Source: Mycteria americana (taxonomy: Eukaryota; Chordata; Aves; Ciconiiformes; Ciconiidae). Taken from it: DNA of 64,000 nucleotides. The position numbers and the translations under genes are program-made. Where the stretch lies: assembly GCF_035582795.1 (NCBI RefSeq), contig NC_134379.1, positions 1,302,001 to 1,366,000 on the forward strand, in the 5' to 3' direction. Every line of letters starts with the position of its first letter. Position 1 is the stretch's first letter. Below, piece after piece: positions 9,280 through 18,350 of the stretch. The notes under the pieces are model-generated. The model searched no databases, was not told the origin of the DNA, and worked only from the letters and a program-made list of their open reading frames with translations.

Positions 9280-11254
9280 GTGAGTCCTCCGCCGGCCGGG
9301 CCAGCCGTGCCCCCCGCCGCCGGGCCGGGCCCGCGGCCCCCGAACGCCGCAGCCGCCTCGCGGGGCCGGCCCGGGGCCCGCCCGGAGAGCGCCGTTGTCT
9401 GACGAGATGCGGCCTTAACAGCAGCGGCTGTGGGCCCCGGCAGCCTGGCCGAGCTCCTCGGGGCGCGGGGGGCCGTGGTGGCTCTCACGGCTTTGCTCTT
9501 TCCTTACCCCTTGTATGGGCTGCCCAAGAGCAAGGGAAATCTTAAAATGTACTTGCTTCCAGCAAACTCTAAAAACACAAGCCGCATCTAAAAATTCTAG
9601 CACGTAGTAGAAGCGTTAGTCTTCTTTAAGGGTGTTTTGAATATTACTTGACCGTTTTTTTCTTTGCAGAAATAGTAGAATTTCAAAAAATAGTGGGTAG
9701 CTTAATTGAACTTGTTGATCAACTGGCAAAAGCTGCTGAAAGCGAGAAGATGAAGGTACTGTGCAATTAGTCAATGGCTTGTTATGTACTCTGCTCTGTC
9801 CTTGCATGAAAAACCGGACCTCTTCCTCCCTCCTCTTACAGCACAAGCGATCTTTCTCTGTCCGACTCATACGGGCATTTCTGTGGTAGTTCACATCTGT
9901 CTGTCTGCAATCTGACAGCATGGGGCTTTTTAATTGATCCTAACTTCTAGAAGACTTCGATAGGCACGCTCAGTGTCACGTTACTGCTGCAGTGAACGGT
10001 CCTGCTGTTGCCACTTACCTGTATACTTGCACGTGTATTTTTAATCACTCCTTCTACTAGTAGCGCTTTGTCCTCAAGAGGCGTGGGGGGCTCTGTGAGG
10101 AGGAGGAGGAGAAGGGCTTTCTTAAGACCAGATCGGTGACTAGCTCTCTAACTACCTTTGACATTTTATGTATTTCTTTGTGACACCAAGTGGTGTGGGT
10201 TTCTTACATGTTATCGTGGAAATAGAAATTAATGTTTAGCACAATTGGAGGTAATTCCTTTTTTCCTTATTTGCCCTGGGGAAAAATTACAACCAGAGCT
10301 TGTCTATCTGTGGGAGCAGTCACCAGCGATCACTTTGTGCTTCCAGAAGAGTCAGTGACCTTTGGTTCGGGCTGTTATGAACATCTTGAGTTTGAAGGAA
10401 GTTTCAAACGCCTTCATCTGCCCAACCTCTACAGGGACGTTTGCCTGTTCCACCGACCATTCAGTACTCGCATGTCACCCTCCTTTGTGGTTAGCATGGC
10501 TGAAACACTTCAGAATCAACCTGCTAGTAGTGAAAGGGGCTAAAAAAATAAAACAACCCAACACAACTACATCACTGACCATCCTGTTTTGACAGGCCAT
10601 TGGTGCACGAAATTTGCTGAAGTCTATAGCAAAGCAAAGAGAAGCTCAGGAACAGCAACTTCAGGCTTTAATAGCTGAGAAAAAGATGCAGCTGGAAAGG
10701 TAAGTTTTCTATTAAATACTTTTGGGGCATTACGTAGGCTGGAAAGCCAGTCTCCCCATCTGTGCTTGGCTGCAGGACACGGTCTAAGCTTGTTCAAAGA
10801 GTCCGTCGGCAGTGAAGGCGTGTCCTGCTGCCCAGAGCACACGTGGAACCGTGCAGAGCCACAGGCCTGAGTTAACTTCAGGGCCTGTCCGCCGCTCATC
10901 AAGACGGTTTGTCTCTGATGACTTTGTGGCTAAATAAACTGAGGCGGCATGAGATCACGCGGTTGAAGAAACGAGTAAAACTGTAATACAGCGCCGCGTG
11001 TCTGACTTGTAAAGGCGCTTTAGAACTGTGAAGTCTAACTCGTGCAGGCGCTGCTTTGCAGATGACTTACACACGCAGCCTAACTGTCCTTCACCACAGA
11101 CCAGTGAACGTCGTACTAAACCGTCTAACACAGGCTGGACGCAGCCGGTAACCATCTGTTTTTTTCTTTCAGATACCGAATAGAGTACGAGACTCTGTGT
11201 AAAATTGAAGCAGACCAGAACGAATTCATTGACCAATTCATTTTTCAGAAATAG
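9153..11254 (+). CDS. IFT20: IFT20, intraflagellar transport protein 20, complete
   Basis: Exons 9153-9279, 9670-9755, 10596-10699 and 11173-11254 join in phase to give 132 aa, the same length as human IFT20. IFT20 is a small coiled-coil subunit of the IFT-B complex. It is also held at the Golgi (through GMAP210/TRIP11) and helps sort membrane proteins from Golgi to cilium. Visible signatures are [18 protein letters not shown] near the N-terminus, [18 protein letters not shown] in the middle, a long heptad-rich helix ([15 protein letters not shown] to KKMQLER), and the C-terminus [11 protein letters not shown]. The start is the first ATG of the family frame, with purine-rich context GGGAGATGG. 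Upstream frames in the CpG island are open but unrelated. Transcription is divergent from TNFAIP1 and converges on TMEM97. Confidence 0.97.
9670..9755 (+). CDS. IFT20: IFT20 exon 2
   Basis: 86 bp after TTTCTTTGCAG, completing the split Lys43 codon and coding residues 44-71 ([16 protein letters not shown] and on). The donor is AAG|GTACTG. Confidence 0.95.
10596..10699 (+). CDS. IFT20: IFT20 exon 3
   Basis: 104 bp after GTTTTGACAG coding [18 protein letters not shown] and the following coiled-coil helix, with a split Arg codon at the end (AG|A). The donor is GTAAGT. Confidence 0.95.
11173..11254 (+). CDS. IFT20: IFT20 exon 4 (stop codon exon)
   Basis: Follows a strong T-rich acceptor TTTTTCTTTCAG. 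Codes [18 protein letters not shown] and the end FIDQFIFQK, with stop TAG at 11252-11254. Confidence 0.95.
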
Positions 11255-11605
11255 AGGATTTTAAGATAAAAACAAATGAACTGGGAAACTTGACTATTCC
11301 GGAATCTTGAGAATTTCAAAAATATGCAATTTTTCACTGTGTATGAATGAAGAGATGGTTTGTACAAATGGAAGTGTCTTTTAATTCAGTGTGAATTACA
11401 CTCAAAGTGGCAATAAGGAGGGCTTTCTCACAGATGTACAGACTGTTCTGTCCTTTGATTTTATAAAAGTTTTGTATAGTCAGTAGTCCTAATTCAAATT
11501 ATAGTTGAATTAATACTACTGTTGCTATGTTATGTCTCTCACTTTTTGAAGTGTATAGCTCTTTCAAAGAAATCAGGAAATAAATTATTGTTTTCAGACT
11601 TTCTG
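11255..11605 (+). other. IFT20: IFT20 3' UTR with AATAAA
   Basis: The first AATAAA downstream of the stop is at 11579-11584, followed by T-rich sequence (TTATTGTTTTCAG), as expected near a cleavage site. The exact end is inferred. Confidence 0.55.
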
Positions 11606-12870
11606 GGTATACCAGAATTAGTTGCTTCTGCTGTGTTATTTTTGAGCTTAAGTGTTTACCACTCCCTGGCTAGTCATAATGATTTTCCTGTATGTAGCAT
11701 CTTTCACATCTGTAAAGACACAACACAGAAGCAGCAGTAACTTTTATCTGTATTGACCAGACTATTTTTTCTATAGACTTAGGAAAAAGACCCAGAAACT
11801 TCTGATTAACAGAACGGATCAATTACAGACACACAAAAAAGCAGAAAATACAGCAGAATTAAGAACTTCAAACTATGGCTGAGGTATGTCCACACAGGTA
11901 GTAATATCAGAGTAGAATTCTTTCATGGGCATCGTTAGCAGAACCACAAACTGATGCGACAAACCATTCTAAGCACACAGTGACACCAGGAGCATATATA
12001 AACTATAAATACGAATGTGACATTTAAAAACTGAATGCCTGTGATCTAAAATCATGCCTCATGTTGAAGTGCAAATAGATGCATTTTATGTCTGTCTTTA
12101 GGCAGCCAAATACGGAAGTGTTGGCCTTTTCAAAGTCTGGGGAAGGTGTAAATTTTATACCAGTGAAGTCCTGAAATACATAGGCAGTGACTGAAAAGCC
12201 TTCTCGGCGACCTGTAATTTTACAGAAGTCTCTGAGTTTGATTCTTGCAGATCAGATTGAGAACTTAAAAAAAAACAAACCACCAACCACCCCAGAATTT
12301 CTATCAGTAGTAGGTTTTATTTACTGTAACTTATGCATGTATTTACTGTGTGAACTATCTACGATCTCATGGTCATTTTAAGTTCCCTTTAGTCATTCCC
12401 TTAAGAAGATTAAATGCTGTTTGATGCGTTTAGTTATTTATTTCCATATTAGAAGTGATTTTGTGGAAGAGAGCAATTTACAAATCCTTGTGTACAGCTC
12501 CTGAAGTGCTTCAGAATCCTCTGGGAAGTATGCCTCATTGCTGAACAAAGTTCACTTTAAGCCTTCAGAAATCCAGATTTTGGCACATTTGTCACTGGTC
12601 AGACATTTACAGTTAATCAAAACTGAAGCAGAGCAAAGGAAGGTGAAATTTTAAAGGAAGGGGTGAGGAAGTTAAGAATTATTATAGGATTTGAAATGCT
12701 TCAAAAGCATGGCTTTGCAGACTGGTATGTAATCAGTTACAGATTTTGCAGAATATGCTCTTGGAAGACAAATTCCTGACTTAAGTGGTTTTCTAACAGT
12801 CATCTTGGAAAAAGGGAACTTGAAAGAAAAGTATCAGCTGTAGTTTCCACCCCCATCACACAGTTACACA
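11606..12870. other. Convergent spacer between IFT20 and TMEM97
   Basis: AT-rich sequence where the plus-strand IFT20 and minus-strand TMEM97 transcripts run toward each other. It may hold longer alternative 3' UTRs of either gene; TTTATT (minus-strand AATAAA) recurs near 12318 and 12433. I see no other gene. Confidence 0.5.
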
Positions 12871-13189
12871 CCAAAAGGTGTGTATTATTTATTGTCCCGT
12901 TACAGAGGTACCACACAAAACTGGCAGTGGGAGAGGAGCGAGGTCTCTCCACCTGCGTGTGCCCCGAAACCAGATGGAATTGCTAATGCAGGCGTCTGCC
13001 CGAGCTATTTCTGATTAAAGGAGAGCTGTAAACTCACACCAATTCAAACTTCTCTTGCAGGAGCCAGATGCTCTGGTAATAGCTGTTGCAGCCAACACCA
13101 CGAGACAGACGTTTGTCCCAGAGGAGTACGTCAGCACAGGGTCTGAATCAAAACCAGTATGAGGGTTTGCTTCCAGCTGTTGGAGCAGA
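12871..13189 (-). other. TMEM97: TMEM97 3' UTR
   Basis: The nearest minus-strand AATAAA after the stop is at 12893-12888. Its end is inferred; longer forms using further signals are possible. Confidence 0.5.
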
Positions 13190-13440
13190 CTACTTCCTTT
13201 TCCTTTTCTCCACATGGTTATAATGGGGGTTGTAGAGCATGGTAAAAAGAATCAGAAGGGGTATCAGCAAGTATGGCACATACACAGATAGCAGAATTAG
13301 GCGCTCACGTTGCGTCTGAGGTCCCAAATGCTCAGACTTTGAGAAATCATGGAACAGGATATGCACAAGGATAGCAAACAGAGTCGTAGCTACGTGGGTG
13401 GAGTAGATAATTGCAGGAGTCCTTATCCATTTGCAGCCAC
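13190..13440 (-). CDS. TMEM97: TMEM97 exon 3 (stop codon exon)
   Basis: 251 bp after CTTCTATACAG coding GCKWIRTPAIIYSTH and on through helices 3 and 4 to KRKRK, with stop TAG at 13192-13190. It does not show as a long ORF from an ATG because it begins mid-codon. Confidence 0.95.
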
Positions 13441-15979
13441 CTGTATAGAAGCAAAAAGGAAAGTATTTAAGTATTTTGAAACAAGCAGAATTCAGTGGCT
13501 TTTAAATTAACACATTAACTGCTGTATCTCTGACAGGATGAGCCATATGCCATGTTACATAGGTAGCAGGAACAAAAACAGGTACTAGTAGCAAGCCAGG
13601 AAAATTATCTACCTTTATGGAAATTTAGAATGGTGGTGTGATCGTGAAAGTTTTGAGGTCACAAAATCAGTACACAGGCTTGACCCAGAACTTGATCTAC
13701 CTTGGAAGCGTGCCAGATGTCAAACATCAATGCTGGTTACACATAAATGGCTGCAGTGGAAAAAGGCCTAGAGTCACAGTTTCTGACAGGCCTTATTCCA
13801 TGCTGCTTTCTCAGAGAAAACTTGCCATGAAAATAGCACAGCACTCCACTCCACGTGGTACGTCCCTGTAATTGCTTAAGCCTGATAAACAAGCTTTCCC
13901 TACTGTACAGAAAGCAAGTGTCACACAGAAACGCTGCCCAGGACATATTCTTGCACGTGGTTTGTACCAACCTTTCAAGAAGGCGTATACTGCAACGGGG
14001 AAGAAAGGCATTTGTAAGAAGACTTCGCAATATATAAACGCCTTGAACCACTCTGGGGGCTGGAGCATCATGGGGTCTCTAAAGGTGGCTGCGTACCACT
14101 GTAACAACTCTGCCAGCTTAAGAAAAAGAACAAAACAACAGATTAATATACTGAACGTCAGCCGCAACAGGGGAGAAACTGTGACCCTCATCTGGCGGTC
14201 AGATGAAGCCGTCGTTGCAGTGGGAAAATCAAGTGCTCTCATCTTGGTACACAAGGCTTCGTACTGCAATTCGGTTTTCATAGGGACTACGTTTCTGAAG
14301 TCTTTAGAGTGATGAACCCTTTCCACTGAGTAGGTATTAAATCAGCACTACAAGCAATTTGGGGATTGCTACAGCATAAAGTGCAGTTGCTTTCCAAAAA
14401 CTACTTCTGAAATGTCATTTCTGGTCAGAAATAACCCAGATGACAAAGATCTGCACCTTGACGTTAGTAGATGCTGAGGAACTCCTGTACCTTCCTCTCT
14501 CTGACCCTCCTATTGCCAGCTCAGGTGGGCTCAATCTTGCAGACGCCTTCAGGCACTTGCAGTGTCTCCCCAGGAGGTGCGACCCCCACCAGGTCTCACC
14601 CAGTCAGGAGGAGCCCGGGGCCTCGGCCCGTCAGGAGCGCGGCCCGTCAGGAGCGCGTCGCTGGATCGCAGGGCTCGTGGCTGGCTACTGCTGCTCCAGC
14701 AGCTTGCCGTAAGAGTTTTGGCTTAGCGAGTTGCAATGAGTTTCCATGACAGAAATGTAAATTCCAGCATGGCTTCAAGGTGGACTTTGAACGGAGAGAT
14801 AGGTATGAGATTGGCTGGTTAACTATTAATTACAAATGGTTTCCATAATGGAGTAATCCTACAGGCAATTCTAATGGCAAAAATTAAATTTGCTAATTGT
14901 GAAGCTTGGGTAGGAACTTATGGCTGATCTCATCCTGATGATGAGAGTTGAATTGATTATCTTCTACCCAACTATTATTTTAATTGACTTTATCATGTTT
15001 ATTGTCTTCTAGAAGTTTATTCAAAACCCCGCAAACCAGAGATTTTTTCTAATAAGTTTGGTCGTTGGTATGCCTGCTTCCGCAATGGTAACAATTTACT
15101 TTTACATTTTTGGCAGGACTACGAGTGAAATCGGGATCAGAGAGCGACCGAGGCAGCGACAGCCACGTCCAGGGGACAGGCGGCGGCGTGCCGGGCGTCT
15201 TTGGGGCCTTACTGCGGCACGTGGCAGGGAGGGCAGCAGGTACGCTCCTCCGCAGACTGACCGTGTCCTGCCAGTGTGCTTCCTCTGCCTAAAGCACGCC
15301 AGGCACCGTCCCGGGGGTCGCCATCCCATGGGGTCACCATCCCAGGGGGTCACCATCTGCACTGTCCCGGGGGTCGCCATCCCATGGGGTCGCCGTCCCG
15401 GGGGTCGCCATCCCATGGGGTCGCCATCCCAGGGGGTCACCATCCCAGGGGGTGCCCATCCCAGGGGGTCACCATCCGCACCGTCCTCTCACCAGGTTCT
15501 CGGCCTGCCCCTCTCGCTGGGCATTTAAACGAAGGGCGCAGCCCGCGCACCGACGAACCCTGGGCCACGGCTGCTAAACGTGCTGGGGAGCCCCATCCCT
15601 TCGTCGCCCTGCCCAAAGGAATGACTTGACTAAAAAATGTAAGCCGTCGTGTAGGCAGCAAGTACGGCATTATTTTAAAATACTGTTTCATTTTAGGAAA
15701 CGTATGGCGTTTCCTCCTCCCCCCTTACGTCTCTACATACTAGATTTTGTAAAAAATGCCGCAGGATCCATTAAACCAAGCGGAAGGCTCCGCATACACC
15801 CGCTTCCCCTCAAAACCCTCGCACGGAATAAGCCCCCGGCCCGGCCCGGCGGTACTCACGCTCTGCGGGTGGAGGCCGGCGGGCAGCAGCGCCTGCAGAT
15901 CCACCAGCAGCGTGACGGGGATGTGCGAGAGGAAGTAGAGGGCGAAGAGCCGCTCCCGCCAGCGCGGCCCCGCCGCCAT
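13190..15979 (-). CDS. TMEM97: TMEM97 (sigma-2 receptor), complete
   Basis: Exons 15860-15979, 13972-14116 and 13190-13440 (transcription order) join in phase to 171 aa; human is 176. TMEM97 is a four-helix ER membrane protein of the EXPERA family that binds sterols, interacts with NPC1 and is the sigma-2 receptor. Membrane segments are near residues 11-30, 66-86, 98-118 and 136-158. The two acidic ligand-site residues of the human receptor (Asp29, Asp56) correspond to Asp27 and Asp54 here. The C-terminus KRKRK fits a KxKxx ER-retrieval signal. Start: the ATG at 15979, in context GCGATGG, gives the family N-terminus just before LYFLSHIPVTLL. The same frame is open 195 codons further upstream only because of a (GAG)n tract and GC-rich sequence. 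NLK ends about 450 bp upstream on the same strand. Confidence 0.96.
13441..13971 (-). other. TMEM97: TMEM97 intron 2
   Basis: About 530 bp of intron sequence with nothing recognised in it. ORFs on both strands here are read-through from the flanking exons or their shadows. Confidence 0.8.
13972..14116 (-). CDS. TMEM97: TMEM97 exon 2
   Basis: 145 bp from LAELLQWYAATFRDPMM to VAVYAFLK plus one base, with Asp54 and helix 2. The acceptor follows TTTTTCTTAAG. The donor AAAG|GTTGGT is weak (GTTGGT instead of GTRAGT), but exon 3 continues in phase exactly as in the family. Confidence 0.93.
14117..15859 (-). other. TMEM97: TMEM97 intron 1
   Basis: Mixed composition: AT-rich at 14720-15060 and GC-rich at 14500-14700 and 15110-15600, with a 16-bp minisatellite in the second GC-rich part. 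No exon-like coding sequence seen. Confidence 0.8.
15313..15480 (+). repeat. Minisatellite, 16-bp unit, about 10 copies
   Basis: The unit on the plus strand is close to TGGGGTCACCATCCCA, with variants starting GGGGG or reading CGCC for CACC. Two copies carry the insertion TGCACTGTCC or CGCACCGTCC in place of the usual end. The repeats alternate as higher-order pairs, suggesting past duplication of a multi-unit block. It produces misleading Gly/Pro/Trp-rich ORFs on both strands. Confidence 0.92.
15860..15979 (-). CDS. TMEM97: TMEM97 exon 1
   Basis: Codes residues 1-40, from MAAGPRWRERLFALYFLSHI to GLHPQS, and ends on a whole codon at AGC|GTGAGT. Holds membrane helix 1 and ligand-site Asp27. 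GC-rich, inside the second CpG island. Confidence 0.94.
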
Positions 15980-16081
15980 CGCCGCGCCCGCACCCCCGCC
16001 GCCGCCGCCGCCCCGCCCCGCCCCGCCGCCAGGCCCCGCCCCCTCCGCTGCAGGGCGGCTGCGAGAGCCCTTGGAGAGGGG

Positions 16082-16117
16082 GGAGGAGGAGGAGGAGGAG
16101 GAGGAGGAGGAGGAGGA
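16082..16117 (+). repeat. (GAG)n trinucleotide microsatellite
   Basis: About 12 nearly perfect GAG units 100-140 bp upstream of the TMEM97 start codon. On the minus strand this reads as CTC repeats (polypyrimidine). Confidence 0.93.
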
Positions 16118-16451
16118 AGGGCCGGGGCCGGCCCGCCGAGGTCCCCGCTCCGAGCAGCCCCGGGACACCTCCCTGAGCGCTGCCGGCCCGCGGTACTGGG
16201 TCTCCTCGGCGCCGGAAGGGCCGGGCCGGCGATAACGGCTCCGGTACAGCCGGTCCTGAGAGGCCGGGCTGGCTGCTGCCACCGGCGACGCTACGAGACT
16301 TCGAGACGTCTTTAAGGAGCTCTGGGATAAACCGGGGAAAAGCCGGTTCCCTTTCCGGTACTCGACGAGCCCATCTTGACCTGCAGAGCTTGAACAGTCA
16401 CCGCAGCAAGTTACGGCACAACCAGAGCAGTCAGCGGGTCTGATTCCGTCC

Positions 16452-16457
16452 TTTATT
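16452..16457 (-). promoter_or_regulatory. NLK: Probable distal polyadenylation signal of NLK
   Basis: AATAAA on the minus strand (in CTCAATAAAGGACGG) with a GT-rich downstream element within about 45 bases. It lies about 475 bp before the TMEM97 start, leaving room for the TMEM97 promoter. Confidence 0.6.
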
Positions 16458-18298
16458 GAGCACAGAAGTTGTCCAAGGTGTACACGCGCATTATATACCA
16501 ATTCTCTGCTTGGAGTCCAGTTTCCCCCATTTATCAATGTCACAAACAGTTTTAAAGAAACCATACCTGAGCAGGATTACAGAAGTACAGTGAACAGAAT
16601 TTTCCATCAAGTTATACTTGACAGAAGGATTTTAAAAAGTTACAAAGAACAAACAGTTCAAGGATCGCAGGATACTCCGTTACTAAAACAAATACAGGGT
16701 AAAAAAGATGATTAGAAAAATTGCTACCCAATAAATATTAAAACCATCTGTTCAGTCTGGTGAGCGTTCGCACGCTCCCAGCAGGTCAAACCGTGAAGTC
16801 CCAAACACGCCACCAATAAATTGGCTGAAGGAGAAAAGCACTTGGTAACTTTCCTACATTAATTGCCTTGAATCAGTCAGTGATATTTCACCGCACATCA
16901 GGAAATGGATTTCGGCAACTTACTTTTCCTTGGCTGATCTTGTTTAGCTCCTTTGCGTCACCTCCAAGATGCACACGCACAGAGATCAGGCTTCTAATAC
17001 CTGGATGTTCCTTTGACAATTTGTGAATAATTTGGAGTTACTCTTTGCACTCACTACTTCTGTACTCTTCTCAAGGCACAATCAATAAAAGGAGATGCAG
17101 AAGCTATAGTTAGAGAGCTTAAAACTTAGGATTACAATCTGCAATTCATTCGACATTGATAGCAACAAAGCTTAAAACTGATTAAAATGCAACTCTGAAA
17201 ACGGTGAGCCAGATTTTAACCTCATTGGGCACGAAAGCAGCTCTGATGACCGCAGGTTTAGATCACTGTGTATACACGTGTGCTTGTGCTCCAGAAACAG
17301 AACTCTGACAAAGACAGCTCTTAGGAGGTCTCACTTTCATTGCAATTGATTTACATTAAACATGGAAAATGCAGTTGAGGCTACAGAAAACATTACCATA
17401 ATTGTTTTTTTATATATAGTTGCACACACAATGTTAGTTACGCATTTGTGCCAATTTCAGTTACTCATTCTGCACAGTGCCTTGCCCACATTCGTATGAA
17501 GACACGCTGAAAGGTGAATGTCCAAAAGATATTTTATTCTTTTTACGTTTATGAACAAGATTGACCCACGGACCTCGAGCCATTAGCTCCAAAAAATACA
17601 CTGATGCACCGAGCGGTCTTTGCCAGTTGGGCCATGATGTGCTCATACCCTGACGAAACCGCGTGCCAAAGCGAGAAGTCCCCACCAGTAAACTGCCCCT
17701 TCGCACTGCAGTCTGATGCCGAAGGAGAATCTAACGAGCGGACTAAGTAAAAATGGCAGTGAATTAACGGCAGCTACTTTAGCAACAGACAACCATGAAG
17801 TGATAATGACACCGCCATTGCCAGTTCTAAAACATGTTAAAATTTAGCGCAAAACAGTATGGAGACTTTTAAGGAGAGGTTTGAAGAAGAGGCATGTACG
17901 CGAGTCACAAACAGTATCTGTGCCAGCCCTGGGAAGAGAGCACATGCGAAGAAGGCTTATCAGTTTATTTCTTGTGAGGTCCGGAGGCTTGAACTACGTA
18001 GTTCAATTTGTTTGACTTTAAAAAGGTCATACTCATAAAACATGGACATTTGCAGTCATATTCTGCACCACCACTGCACGCTGGATTCTTTGCGGTAGGA
18101 CTATCGATACCAATGAAAGGATTTGTGCTGAAAAAAATGATACGAACTTTGCAATTTAAGCAAAATCCATCCACGACTGGATGTCTTTCACCCTCCCAAT
18201 CACGTGCGAGTCAATTGCTTGTTTTGATTTAATCAGCAAGTTTTGCCTTTATCCAGGATCGAGCTTAAAGAGTAAATGAATATTTTGTTTCAGAATCC

Positions 18299-18350
18299 AT
18301 ATATATGTGCATATATATGCATATATATGTGTATGTGTGCGTGCGTGAGT
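18299..18350 (+). repeat. TA/TG-rich microsatellite
   Basis: Alternating ATATATGTGCATATATATGC followed by GTGTATGTGTGCGTGCG. Imperfect purine-pyrimidine alternation within the NLK 3' UTR. Confidence 0.8.

Larger units (their letters stand above)
8080..9470. promoter_or_regulatory. CpG island spanning the TNFAIP1/IFT20 divergent promoter
   Basis: Very GC- and CpG-dense sequence between AT-rich flanks. It covers the putative first exon of TNFAIP1 (minus) and coding exon 1 of IFT20 (plus). All six frames are open for long stretches purely because stop codons are rare in such composition. Confidence 0.85.
9280..11172 (+). other. IFT20: IFT20 introns 1-3
   Basis: The introns are 9280-9669, 9756-10595 and 10700-11172. 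They hold no recognisable repeat or RNA gene. The ORF at 10232-10543 overlaps the end of intron 2 and resembles nothing I know. Confidence 0.7.
15820..16300. promoter_or_regulatory. TMEM97: CpG island at TMEM97 5' end, with GC boxes
   Basis: CpG-dense DNA covering TMEM97 exon 1 and about 320 bp upstream. Runs of CCCCGCCCC-type GC boxes (Sp1-like on the minus strand) lie at 16011-16027 and 16034-16043, 30-65 bp upstream of the ATG. No TATA box seen. Confidence 0.8.

Noticed and set aside
8895-9545. ORFs of 197 and 130 codons overlapping IFT20 exon 1
   Set aside because: The minus-strand one is a shadow. The plus-strand one is IFT20 exon 1 running past its donor into intron 1.
13811-14326. 171-codon minus-strand ORF as a separate gene
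   Set aside because: Only 13972-14116 is coding (TMEM97 exon 2); the rest is intron on both sides.
15058-15691. Gly/Pro-rich ORFs across the minisatellite
   Set aside because: Product of reading a 16-bp repeat; both strands are open. Not a gene.
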